Source of the DNA: CAZESH01 sp964514665
Lineage (GTDB): Bacteria; Bacillota; Bacilli; Paenibacillales; KCTC-25726
Length of the DNA: 12,964 nt
NCBI GenBank assembly: GCA_964514665.1
Contig: CAZESH010000100.1
Coordinates: 1-12,964, forward strand
Direction: 5' to 3'
A program made the translations under genes and the position numbers. Under the pieces are notes generated by a model. It saw only the letters and a program-made list of their open reading frames with translations, ran no database searches and had not been told where the DNA came from. Below are positions 1-7,034 of this stretch, piece after piece; position 1 is the first letter of the stretch, and the number at the start of each line of letters is the position of its first letter.

Positions 1-1070
1 GTGTACAGGTCGGTCAATTAATTGAAGAAGCCAGGGGACAGATTCGTCAAGCTATCCCGTTAATAGGTTGGAAAGCAGTAGTAAATAAATTATTCTTGCG
101 TAGTATTTTCCCTTATCCTAATCGTCTGCATATTTTAGGTACATTAATTAAAGTTTATCAAAAAAGTGGATTACAAAAATTGATTAAAAAATCCGGAATG
201 ATGAAAATCATGCCTAAACATTTGCAGGATATGGAGGCTATAATGCCTCAAATACCGACAAGCGTGATGAAGAAATATCCTGAAATCATTCCTGCCAAAG
301 GAGAAACCCAAAAGCGAGTTGCTTTACTTTCCGGTTGTGTGATGGATGTCATGTTCGGGGATATCAATGAGTCTACCGTTAATGTGTTTACTCGAAATGG
401 ATATGAAGTTGTGGTTCCACGAGGACAGCGATGCTGTGGAGCTTTGCATATTCATGCTGGTGACAGGGAAACCGCAAAAAAGTTAGCCAGACAAAATATC
501 GATGCATTTTTAGCATCTAATGTCGATAAAATCGTGGTTAACGCAGCTGGCTGTGGTGCCGCCTTAAAAGAATACGATGAATTATTTCATAACGATCCGG
601 TTTACCATGAGAAAGCAAAGAAATTTTCCGAGATGGTTGAAGATGTATCCAAATTCTTATATGACAATGGTTATGAAAAACCAAAAGGGGAATTGAATAC
701 CAGGATTACGTATCATGATGCTTGCCATCTTGCTCATGGTCAGGGAGTTCGTTTTGAACCGCGACATTTGTTAAAGGAAATTCCTGGCATTGAGATGGTT
801 GAATTACCTGATGCAGATCGCTGTTGTGGTAGTGCAGGTGTCTATAATATTACCAATCCAGAAATGGCAGGGAAATTATTAGAACATAAAATGAATAATG
901 TACCAGAGGACGTAGAGATGATTTCCATGGGGAATCCAGGTTGCATGATACAGATTGCTGTGGGTGTACTTCGTCATGGAAGAAACCAAAAGGTGGTCCA
1001 TACAATGCAGCTATTAGATTGGGCTTATCAAAAGGAAAGTAAAACAATAGGTGAAAAGAGCGGAGAATAA
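1..1070 (+). CDS. glcF: Glycolate oxidase iron-sulfur subunit GlcF, 5' truncated by the window edge
   Basis: This is the iron-sulfur subunit that passes electrons from glycolate oxidation in GlcD to the respiratory chain at the membrane. The frame is open from base 3 with no stop, so the gene starts upstream; about 356 residues are visible of a usual 430-450. The missing part should carry the N-terminal 4Fe-4S ferredoxin motifs; the first visible residues (VGQLIEEARGQI) are typical of what follows the second cluster. Both cysteine-rich CCG domains are present: SGCVMD, QRCCGALH and AAGCGA in the first, and DACHLAHG, DRCCGSAG and NPGCMIQ in the second. The stop lies 38 nt before the glcD start, so the two are one operon. 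GlcF precedes GlcD here, the reverse of B. subtilis ysfC-ysfD, so another subunit may lie upstream. The family call is firm; an LutA/GlpC-like role is less likely given the neighbour. Confidence 0.93.
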   Translation, partial: VQVGQLIEEARGQIRQAIPLIGWKAVVNKLFLRSIFPYPNRLHILGTLIKVYQKSGLQKLIKKSGMMKIMPKHLQDMEAIMPQIPTSVMKKYPEIIPAKGETQKRVALLSGCVMDVMFGDINESTVNVFTRNGYEVVVPRGQRCCGALHIHAGDRETAKKLARQNIDAFLASNVDKIVVNAAGCGAALKEYDELFHNDPVYHEKAKKFSEMVEDVSKFLYDNGYEKPKGELNTRITYHDACHLAHGQGVRFEPRHLLKEIPGIEMVELPDADRCCGSAGVYNITNPEMAGKLLEHKMNNVPEDVEMISMGNPGCMIQIAVGVLRHGRNQKVVHTMQLLDWAYQKESKTIGEKSGE

Positions 1071-1093
1071 ATTGTTTAAAAGATATGGATCAT

Positions 1094-1101
1094 AAAGGAG
1101 G
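1094..1101 (+). promoter_or_regulatory. Ribosome binding site deciding the glcD start
   Basis: AAAGGAGG is a near-perfect Shine-Dalgarno sequence 7 nt before ATG 1109. It lies inside the longer reading frame that begins at ATG 1085, so the upstream ATG is very unlikely to be used. Confidence 0.85.
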
Positions 1102-1108
1102 TTTATCC

Positions 1109-2533
1109 ATGGTTGCAGCAGATAAAATCGTTCAAGGACTGATAGCAATTGTCGGTTCAGAGGCAATTTTACATCGTCGTGAAGATTTAGTGACCTATGA
1201 ATGTGATGGATATTCCATTCACAAAGTAATTCCAAAAGCTGTTGTATTTCCAAGTACAACCGAAGATGTTTCTAAGGTTGTGAAATATTTATATCAGAAT
1301 AAAATACCTTTTATCCCACGTGGTGCAGGCACAGGCCTAAGCGGCGGCGCAATTCCGCTGAACGGCGAGGTTCTTATCAGCCTAGTGAGAATGAAAAAGT
1401 TATTACATGTCGACTATGAAAACCGACTAGCCATTGTCCAGCCTGGTTTTGTAAACTTAAAATTAACTAATTCTATTTCAAATAAAGGTTATTATTACGC
1501 CCCGGATCCTTCTAGTCAGTATACTTGTACAATTGGTGGAAATGTGGCAGAAAATGCCGGAGGTGCTCATTGCCTTAAGTATGGAGTTACCACTAATCAT
1601 ATACTTGGTCTTGAATTGGTATTGACGAACGGGGATGTGGTTGAAATCGGTGGTATGCCAGATGCGCCTGGTTATGATCTCATGGGGATCTTAACAGGTT
1701 CTGAGGGAACATTGGGGATTGTAACCAAGATTACGGTGCGTATATTAAAAAATCCCGAAGGGAAAAAAACTGTACTAGCTTATTTCAATCAAGTAAATGA
1801 CGCTAGTCAAGTAGTATCCGATATTATTGCCGCCGGAATCATTCCTGCAGCCTTTGAGATGATGGATAAAACAGCTATTGAAGGGGTAGAAGCGGGTAAT
1901 TATCCTGTAGGACACCCACTTTGCGAAGCTCTTTTACTAGTGGAAGTAGATGGAATTGCTTCTGGTCTTGACGATCAAATTAATGAAATTGTAGAAGTAT
2001 GTAAAAAGAGAAATGTAATGGAGGTAAAGATAGCAGCGAATGATCTGGAACGTGGAAAATGGTGGGCCAATCGTAAAACGGCTTTCCCAGCGATGGGATC
2101 CATTTCTCCGGATTATTTAGTCCAAGATGGAGTGATTCCTCGTACCCGTTTACCAGAAGTATTGGAAAAAATATCCCAAATTAGCAAGGAATCAGGACTT
2201 AGGATCGCCAACGTTTTTCATGCAGGAGACGGAAATCTCCATCCGTTAATCCTGTTTGATGCAAGAATTCCCGGACAAACCGAACTTGCCTTAAAGGTTG
2301 GAACAAGTGTTTTGAAAACTTGTGCAGATGCGGGAGGTTCGATCACGGGTGAACATGGTGTAGGGATTGAGAAAAAAGAAGAAATGCGTTTTATCTTTAC
2401 TGATGAAGAGCTGGAAGCACAAATTCAGATTCGTGATGTTTTTAATCCAGAAAATCTGTTGAACCCCGATAAATTGTTTCCTACTCCAAGTCGTTGTGTA
2501 GAAATGAAGAAAGTGGGTTGGAGCAATAACTAA
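1109..2533 (+). CDS. glcD: Glycolate oxidase FAD-binding subunit GlcD
   Basis: This is the catalytic flavoprotein that oxidises glycolate (possibly also D-lactate) to the 2-oxo acid and hands electrons to GlcF. I chose ATG 1109 over the in-frame ATG 1085 because AAAGGAGG at 1094-1101 sits 7 nt before 1109. The protein is 474 residues, the normal GlcD length. The N-terminal PCMH-type FAD domain shows PRGAGTGLSGG near residues 70-80, GGNVAENAGGAHCLKYG near 143-159 and GSEGTLGIVT near 198-207. The C-terminal FAD-oxidase domain shows the active-site stretch FHAGDGNLHP near 370-379, GGSITGEHGVG near 409-419 and the terminal FNPENLLNPDKLFP. It follows glcF by 38 nt and is the last gene of that operon. 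Family members also include D-lactate and D-2-hydroxyglutarate dehydrogenases; the adjacent GlcF favours glycolate oxidase. The gene appears intact. Confidence 0.93.
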   Translation: MVAADKIVQGLIAIVGSEAILHRREDLVTYECDGYSIHKVIPKAVVFPSTTEDVSKVVKYLYQNKIPFIPRGAGTGLSGGAIPLNGEVLISLVRMKKLLHVDYENRLAIVQPGFVNLKLTNSISNKGYYYAPDPSSQYTCTIGGNVAENAGGAHCLKYGVTTNHILGLELVLTNGDVVEIGGMPDAPGYDLMGILTGSEGTLGIVTKITVRILKNPEGKKTVLAYFNQVNDASQVVSDIIAAGIIPAAFEMMDKTAIEGVEAGNYPVGHPLCEALLLVEVDGIASGLDDQINEIVEVCKKRNVMEVKIAANDLERGKWWANRKTAFPAMGSISPDYLVQDGVIPRTRLPEVLEKISQISKESGLRIANVFHAGDGNLHPLILFDARIPGQTELALKVGTSVLKTCADAGGSITGEHGVGIEKKEEMRFIFTDEELEAQIQIRDVFNPENLLNPDKLFPTPSRCVEMKKVGWSNN

Positions 2534-2579
2534 CTAAAAATAGAAACCTTTGTTGTAAAGTTGCTTTGCTCATACAACC

Positions 2580-2801
2580 ATTATGCAGAACCATCGATTC
2601 ATCAAGAAAGTTGCTAATCGGATGCTTGGATTCAAATCATTTTAAACAGCTACCTTGACCCTCAGTGGTATTGAATCGTTATACATGATCAAAAAAGGGC
2701 AGTCGAACTCAAAGGTTCATCTGCCCTTTTTTGGATTAGCACCCTGCACATTCTCCTTGAGGAAGATCGCGATTTTCCAAACTTTTTCTGTGCTCATGTA
2801 A
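2580..2801 (+). pseudogene. Decayed C-terminal remnant of an IS6-family transposase
   Basis: In the frame beginning at 2580 the translation reads NHRFIKKVANRMLGFKSF, a stop (TAA 2643-2645), then TATLTLSGIESLYMIKKGQ. This matches the well-known C-terminal region of IS6-family (IS240/IS26-like) DDE transposases, which carry a DHRFIKK motif followed by FKSF and a GIE-MIKKGQ motif. Only this tail of the roughly 230-residue enzyme is present, and the in-frame stop shows it is dead. The frame continues to TAA 2799-2801 without a clear match. Bases about 2545-2562, just before the remnant, loosely resemble the GTTGCAAAG-type terminal repeats of this family, so an internally deleted copy is possible. 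Family assignment is from recalled motifs, not a search. Confidence 0.75.
2691..2732. terminator. Strong bidirectional rho-independent terminator
   Basis: A perfect 12-bp inverted repeat pairs AAAAAAGGGCAG (2691-2702) with CTGCCCTTTTTT (2721-2732) across an 18-nt loop. The loop holds a small inner pairing of GAAC (2705-2708) with GTTC (2715-2718). The G+C core flanked by A6 and T6 gives a terminator on both strands. It lies about 160 nt after the glcD stop and overlaps the end of the IS6 transposase remnant, so the glc operon may now use an element-derived terminator. Confidence 0.8.
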
Positions 2802-2955
2802 TTTTACAGTAACTTACTTCAATTGTATAACCCATGGTCTCGGTTAAACACCCTTAATGTGGAACCGCACCTCTTATTCGATGACTAACAAATAATTGCT
2901 CTTAATTTCTTCGATTTTCACCTATTTTCAGATTTATTACAGAATGTTCAGACTT

Positions 2956-3202
2956 TTATTTCTTTCGGTTTAACTGTTCCCTGCGTGATAGCATCATGTA
3001 TTCGTAAGGAGACAGATCATAGATGCTGCCATGAATATGAATGCGGTTATAGTCCTGAATAAAGTCACTTACGATTTCATAAGCCTGCGGATAAGAATCA
3101 AATTCATGGCGCTGATAACACTCTGCCTCTAAGATGGAATGAAAGGATTCGATGTGTGCATTTTGCAGGATCTTTGTCGCTCATAATTATTATGGAAAAT
3201 GC
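2956..3202 (-). pseudogene. Decayed, frameshifted C-terminal remnant of an IS3-family transposase (OrfB)
   Basis: Read on the minus strand from about 3180 to the stop at 2958-2956, the translation includes NAHIESFHSILEAECYQ, then FDSYPQAYEIVSDFI, YNRIHIHGSI and LSPYEYM. This is the end of the integrase core of IS3-family transposases; the E of ESFHS is the last residue of the DDE triad. Just upstream, in another minus frame (about 3202-3165), FSIIIMSDKDPA resembles the segment that normally precedes it (MS-KG-P-DNA-IESFHS). The copy therefore carries a frameshift near 3165-3172 and loses similarity beyond about 3202. The other catalytic residues and OrfA are absent. No terminal repeats were identified. 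Confidence 0.82.
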
Positions 3203-3555
3203 CTATCGATGAATCTAAGGCGCTACTGAAAATCTTTCCATAACCAAATACTTTCGATAATTTTCAACACCTAGAGGACCAAGCAGTTTCCTGCTGTCGG
3301 ACGAATGTCATAACGGCCAATTCGTGAATCAAGCGTTCTTCAAATTGATTACATACACATAATCTATATTTCCAGCATTATTTTTCTTTTTAATATAAAT
3401 AAAGGGAAACAAGGATATACATCGAATCAGTAAATTAGTCAAATGTATCAGTAACCCACGGAGCTAATTGGTCGGAAAAAGTAAAATAAAGCAGCGGATT
3501 TCGATAGGGTCCATTGAGGATCGATAATAAGTATCGTGAGAATATGGAGATTGCT
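3203..3555. other. Intergenic stretch with no supportable gene
   Basis: Nothing convincing is coded here. Minus-strand fragments such as GRYDIRPTAG and, in another frame, LLGPLGVENYRKYL (about 3340-3230) look protein-like but are interrupted by stops. A minus-strand reading ending at 3435 gives a protein-like tail that I could not identify. These may be debris of an older gene next to the two transposase remnants. No clear promoter for the following transporter was found. Confidence 0.4.
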
Positions 3556-4933
3556 ATGATAAAACACCGTTGGAAATTATTGCAGATTATTAACATCGGG
3601 ACGTTCATGTCAACGCTGGACGCCGGCATTGTGAACGTAGCCCTTCCCACCATTGCCAAGCAATTTGGAGTAGCGCTCGCAGATACCCAGTGGGTGGTGA
3701 CATCCTATTTGCTGACTCTTGTCGCCTTGCTGCCGCTGCTGGGTAACTGGTCTGACCGAGCTGATCGCAGACGTATGTACGGGTGGGGATTTCTTGTTTT
3801 CACCTTGGGGTCTTTGTTGGTTGCAGAAACGGTTCCGCTTGGTGTTGTTGGGCTTGTCGTTTCGCGCTGCATTCAAGGGATCGGCGCAGCGCTGATTATG
3901 TCGAACAGTCAAGCGATGGTTCGTTTGTTGTTTCCCGATCATGAGAGAGGGAAGGCGCTCGGTGTCAATGCAATAGTCATTTCTTTAGGGACGCTGGCCG
4001 GACCGGCGTTGGGCGGATTGCTTCTGCAATGGGCGAACTGGTCAGTTTTGTTTCTCCTCAATTTGCCGTTAGGAGCCATTGCTGCTTACTTCGCTTGGAG
4101 GTATTTCCCGACCAATGAGCCGAATAAAAAGGGAAATATGGATTGGTTCGGATCCTTGCTTTTGGCTATCATGACGTGCATCTTCATGTTTGTTTCGATG
4201 GATATGGAGAAAACGGATATTCGCATGGATTACCTTGGCGGCAATATTGGGTCTTGGCTTTGTTCTATATGAGAGAAAGTTGGAACACGGCATTCTTGAT
4301 CCAGTGATGTATCGTCATCGAGAGATTGCCATCGGCAATTTCTCCGGATTCAGCATCCACCTGACTCAGATGGCTACGTTAATTCCCATCACCTTCTATA
4401 TGCAAGCGGAGCTGGGATATTCAACCGGAAGGATCGGCGGCATTTTGGCGCTGCAGGCTATCTTCATGGGAATAAGCGCCCCGGTTGCCGGTTGGCTCCG
4501 CGATAGGGCAGGAGCATTAATTCCAACTGTAGGTGGGCCGCTGCTTTGCGGCCTTTCCACGAGTTTGATCATATGGGGGACACTCAATGTTTATTCTATC
4601 TCGATTTTTCTCATCGTGTTCGGTATTGGAATAGGCTGCTTTCAAGCTACGAATAATGCGGAGATCATGAGTGCGGCACCGGAGGATAAAGTGAGCTTGA
4701 TCGGCAGCATGCTTGCTCTGCTGCGCTATTTGGGAATGATCATCGGTACAGGACTTGCGGTGATGTATGTGGGAAGCATAGGCGGCTATACTGCTGTGGA
4801 AGAGCAGGTCTATTCTTCAGATATGCGGCATTTGTTTATGATCTGCGGAGCGCTTGGGCTGCTGGTGGCTGCATTCGGCTTCATGAGACCAAGAAACAAG
4901 CCGCATCATTCGGTATGCAAGCTCAGCGCGTAG
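3556..4933 (+). pseudogene. MFS transporter (DHA2-like), split by a frameshift
   Basis: The two halves lie in different frames but together make one multi-pass membrane transporter of about 459 residues, a normal size for drug:H+ antiporter-2 type MFS proteins. The first half has TQWVVTSYLL in the second helix region, a motif A loop (GNWSDRADRRRMYGWG), a motif B (RCIQGIGAALIM) and the antiporter motif C (LAGPALGG). It stays in frame to about 4218, then runs to a stop at 4270-4272. The second half continues from 4220 as FAWITLAAILGLGFVLYERK to the stop at 4931-4933. Dropping one base near 4219 restores the frame. ATG 3556 is preferred because GGAG at 3546-3549 lies 6 nt upstream; ATG 3544 and TTG 3514 are in frame but less supported. 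The gene is a recent pseudogene or carries a sequencing error. The substrate is unknown. Confidence 0.82.
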
Positions 4934-4972
4934 GAAAAGTCTTATACCCAATTACATTGGAACAAATCGATA

Positions 4973-5001
4973 TTGACAACAAAATCTGTTAAATTTACAA
5001 T
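4973..5001 (+). promoter_or_regulatory. Sigma-A promoter for the IclR-type regulator
   Basis: TTGACA (4973-4978) and TACAAT (4996-5001) are separated by exactly 17 nt, close to consensus. The predicted start of transcription is about 5008, so the palindromic operator at 5014-5038 lies just downstream of it and the regulator start is about 60 nt further on. Confidence 0.8.
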
Positions 5002-5013
5002 ATATACAAATAT

Positions 5014-5039
5014 AGAACGACGTTCCTTATTAAGGAACG
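5014..5039. promoter_or_regulatory. Composite palindromic operator, copy 1 (likely IclR-family binding site)
   Basis: Three half-sites are arranged as AGAAC (5014-5018), N3, GTTCC (5022-5026), N7, GGAAC (5034-5038). The right-hand pair is part of a perfect 9-bp dyad, CGTTCCTTA-T-TAAGGAACG (5021-5039); the left-hand pair forms GAACG-A-CGTTC (5015-5025). The site is immediately downstream of the predicted transcription start, fitting autorepression. The same arrangement with identical spacing recurs at 5864-5888. GTTCC/GGAAC-type dyads are common for IclR-family proteins; assignment to the adjacent regulator is inference. Confidence 0.75.
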
Positions 5040-5066
5040 CAAAGCATATAGGAATAAGGGGAGCAC

Positions 5067-5846
5067 ATGGAAATAAATCAAAAAAAACAAACATCCGTTC
5101 AGTCCGTCGATCGTGCGCTGTTGATCATTGATTTGCTGGAGCAAAACCCTGAAGGCATAGGGGTAACGGAGTTATCCAATCAGATGAAATTGGCCAAAAG
5201 TACGGTTCATCGAATCCTTGTTTCACTTCAGAACAAAGGTCTGGCAAAAAAGCTGGAACTGACAGACAAATATATACTGGGTCTCCGTTTTATAGAGTTG
5301 GGAGGACAGGTTGTCGGTTCCCTGAATGTGAGAAGCATATCAGAACCGCTATTGAAGGAATTGTCCGAAAAAACCGGAGAGACTGTTCATTTGGGCATTA
5401 TTGATGAAGGTGAAGTCGTGTATATCGACAAAATCGAAAGAACTTCGAACATTCGAATGTATTCGCGCATCGGAGTAAGAGCGGCCTTGCATTGCACAGG
5501 AATCGGCAAAGCCATGCTCGCATATTTGCCGAAGGAAGAGGTTGAAAAAAACATAATTAAAAGCGGTCTGAAACCTTATACACCGAATACAATTACAACA
5601 AGAACTGCTTTTTGGAAAGAAATGGAACTTATTCGCAAGCAAGGATTCTCGACTGATAACGAAGAGCATGAACCGGGTATTTGCTGTACGGGTTCTCCAA
5701 TCTTTAACCATGACAATAAAGTGATTGCAGGGATCAGCATCGCCGGGCCGCAAATCAGGATGAACGGAGAAAAACTTGAGAACTGTAAAAAATTGATTAC
5801 GATATATGCAAAAGAAATTTCAAAAAGGCTCGGATATCGAGCCTAA
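5067..5846 (+). CDS. IclR-family transcriptional regulator
   Basis: This 259-residue protein has the length and layout of the IclR family. A winged helix-turn-helix at about residues 14-75 includes SVDRALLIIDLLEQ and the recognition region KLAKSTVHRILVSLQ. An effector domain at about 85-255 carries LHCTGIGKAMLAYLP and the small-molecule pocket signature EEHEPGICCTGSPIF. IclR proteins usually bind a pathway metabolite and control an adjacent catabolic operon, most often as repressors; KdgR-like members respond to keto-deoxy sugar acids. ATG 5067 follows an AAGGGGAG Shine-Dalgarno at 5056-5063. It has a good sigma-A promoter and an operator upstream, and a second operator between it and the dehydrogenase gene, so it most likely controls itself and the downstream catabolic genes. 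The true ligand cannot be read from sequence. Confidence 0.93.
   Translation: MEINQKKQTSVQSVDRALLIIDLLEQNPEGIGVTELSNQMKLAKSTVHRILVSLQNKGLAKKLELTDKYILGLRFIELGGQVVGSLNVRSISEPLLKELSEKTGETVHLGIIDEGEVVYIDKIERTSNIRMYSRIGVRAALHCTGIGKAMLAYLPKEEVEKNIIKSGLKPYTPNTITTRTAFWKEMELIRKQGFSTDNEEHEPGICCTGSPIFNHDNKVIAGISIAGPQIRMNGEKLENCKKLITIYAKEISKRLGYRA
5826..5844 (+). other. Hairpin overlapping the end of the regulator gene
   Basis: AGGCTCG (5826-5832) pairs perfectly with CGAGCCT (5838-5844) around a 5-nt loop. The stem runs into the regulator stop codon (5844-5846). It is followed by AAAATATTACCC rather than a T tract, so it is not a convincing terminator. It could protect the 3' end or cause partial attenuation before the dehydrogenase. 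Confidence 0.45.
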
Positions 5847-5863
5847 AATATTACCCTATTTTC

Positions 5864-5888
5864 GGAACATGGTTCCGTAATAAGGAAC
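5864..5888. promoter_or_regulatory. Composite palindromic operator, copy 2, before the dehydrogenase gene
   Basis: The half-sites GGAAC (5864-5868), N3, GTTCC (5872-5876), N7, GGAAC (5884-5888) repeat the layout of the first operator with the same spacings. The left pair is a perfect dyad, CGGAAC-ATG-GTTCCG (5863-5877); the right pair matches copy 1 with one mismatch. The site ends 7 nt before the Shine-Dalgarno of the dehydrogenase gene. I saw no convincing promoter immediately upstream, so it may act on a weak promoter or as a block to read-through from the regulator. Confidence 0.72.
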
Positions 5889-5912
5889 AACTAATCGAGG
5901 AGGATTTGAAAT

Positions 5913-6674
5913 ATGTTAAGAGCAAAAGTTGCTATCGTTACCGGAGCCGGAAATGGTATAGGCAGAGCTTCAGCGATTGAATTTGCATCAAGAGGGATGA
6001 AAGTCGTCGTTGGCGATATCGATGAAGCCGGCGGCATGGAAACTGTAAGAATGATTGTCGAGCAGCAGGGAGAAGCAATCAGCACCTTTATGGATGTTTC
6101 CGATGAACAGTCAGTCAAGGATACGATCGACCTTGCCGTTCATCGTTTTGGCGGCCTTGATATCATGTACGCTAACGCGGCGATAGAATTGCAAAAGTAT
6201 ATAGTGGATATAGAGGTGCATGAATGGGATAAAGTGATGAGTGTCAACTTAAAAGGCGTTTTTCTTTGCTCTAAACATGCTTTAAAACATTTTATGAAGC
6301 AGAGGTCCGGCGCCATTTTGATAACCGCTTCTCCACACGCCTTATGCACATATGAAGAAATTTCCGCATATGCAGCTTCAAAAGGAGGAGTTGTAGCCTT
6401 CAATCGTGCTTTGGCTCTTGAGGCTGCACCCTATCAAGTAAGGGTAAACAGCATTTTGCCAGGTGCAATCGATACACCGATGGTCCAAAGGGAGATAGCA
6501 GCGTCAACGAATCCGAAAAAACTGCTTGAAACGCTTGAACAATTGCATCCGATTGGCAGGATGGGACGCCCGGAAGAAGTGGCAAAAGCTGCAGCATTCT
6601 TGGTATCAGAGGATGCTTCATTTATTACGGGAACCTGTCTGGCCGTCGATGGCGGAATATTGGCAAAGCTTTAG
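5913..6674 (+). CDS. Short-chain dehydrogenase/reductase (SDR family)
   Basis: This 253-residue cytoplasmic oxidoreductase is a classical SDR. It has the cofactor motif TGAGNGIG at residues 10-17, an acidic residue after beta-2 (VGDID, D35) that favours NAD(H), NAA at 88-90, N112, S140 and the catalytic YAASK (Y153, K157). It ends with the usual PEEVAKAAAFLVSEDASFITG and VDGG. The start ATG 5913 follows CGAGGAGG at 5896-5903 with 9 nt spacing. It is the first gene after the regulator and has its own operator copy, suggesting it is a main regulatory target. Given the FAH-family enzyme downstream, oxidation of a 2-keto-3-deoxy sugar acid or of a sugar is a reasonable guess, but SDR substrate cannot be read from sequence. 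A 428-nt gap separates it from the next gene. Confidence 0.92.
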   Translation: MLRAKVAIVTGAGNGIGRASAIEFASRGMKVVVGDIDEAGGMETVRMIVEQQGEAISTFMDVSDEQSVKDTIDLAVHRFGGLDIMYANAAIELQKYIVDIEVHEWDKVMSVNLKGVFLCSKHALKHFMKQRSGAILITASPHALCTYEEISAYAASKGGVVAFNRALALEAAPYQVRVNSILPGAIDTPMVQREIAASTNPKKLLETLEQLHPIGRMGRPEEVAKAAAFLVSEDASFITGTCLAVDGGILAKL

Positions 6675-6875
6675 AAATATTCATTCAACCGTTAAACATC
6701 TATCATTATGGCTGTTTTTTCAAGTTAAATAACATTCCAATTAAAGAGATTATAAATCATAATGACGATAAATCCGATCATTTTATTTTAATAATTCAAT
6801 TAAAATGATTAATATATGCATTAATACGGAATAAAATTAAATTAAAATCAAATAAATATATATTTAATCATAAAA

Positions 6876-7034
6876 ATGATTGACTCAATCAAAATATCGT
6901 GGTTGAATAAAGCTATCCCAATTTTAAGATATTTCAATCAACGCATGTTTCAAGGTAGATACAACACCAATCAGCCGTTGATTATGGCAATCGTTTTTAT
7001 CCTTGCTCCCGATTTTATTGCTTTATTTGTTTGA
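6876..7034 (+). CDS. Possible small ORF, 52 residues, hydrophobic C-terminus
   Basis: An ATG at 6876 opens a 52-codon frame ending at TGA 7032-7034. The first part is basic and polar (KISWLNKAIPILRYFNQR). The end is hydrophobic (LIMAIVFILAPDFIALFV) and could be one membrane segment. There is no Shine-Dalgarno before the ATG; the upstream bases are nearly all A and T, and the start overlaps a palindrome. It may be a remnant of a larger membrane-protein gene or simply chance. I do not recognise it. Confidence 0.2.
   Translation: MIDSIKISWLNKAIPILRYFNQRMFQGRYNTNQPLIMAIVFILAPDFIALFV
6877..6891. promoter_or_regulatory. Perfect 15-nt palindrome, candidate operator
   Basis: TGATTGA (6877-6883), C, TCAATCA (6885-6891) is a perfect 7-bp dyad with a single central base. 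It overlaps a weak -35-like TTGACT, and a further TCAATCA half-site occurs at 6934-6940. It is unlike the GTTCC/GGAAC operators, so it may bind a different regulator of the downstream gene set. No factor can be named. Confidence 0.45.

Noticed and set aside
3230..3345. Minus-strand fragments GRYDIRPTAG and LLGPLGVENYRKYL in neighbouring frames
   Set aside because: They may be a frameshifted remnant, but I recognise no family, so no gene is called.
3435..3530. Protein-like minus-strand tail (LNGPYRNPLLYFTFSDQLAP)
   Set aside because: It could be the end of a lost gene, but I could not match it to a family, and the frame upstream is antisense to the transporter.
3610..3942. 110-codon minus-strand frame opposite the transporter
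   Set aside because: Low-complexity, Gln/Arg-rich composition typical of an antisense shadow of membrane-protein codons.
4200..4240. Programmed ribosomal frameshift in the transporter
   Set aside because: A +1 shift would be needed, with no known slippery or stimulatory signal, and MFS transporters are not known to use one.
5349..5753. 134-codon minus-strand frame opposite the IclR-type gene
   Set aside because: It is wholly antisense to a well-supported gene, has no recognisable domain and is a codon shadow.
5776..5803. TTGAGA-N16-TACGAT as a promoter for the dehydrogenase gene
   Set aside because: It lies within the regulator coding sequence, matches consensus poorly and is far from the gene; not strong enough to list.
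6777..6809. Inverted repeat as terminator of the dehydrogenase gene
   Set aside because: The stem is all A/T except for one pair, has a 15-nt loop and no T tract; it would be too weak.
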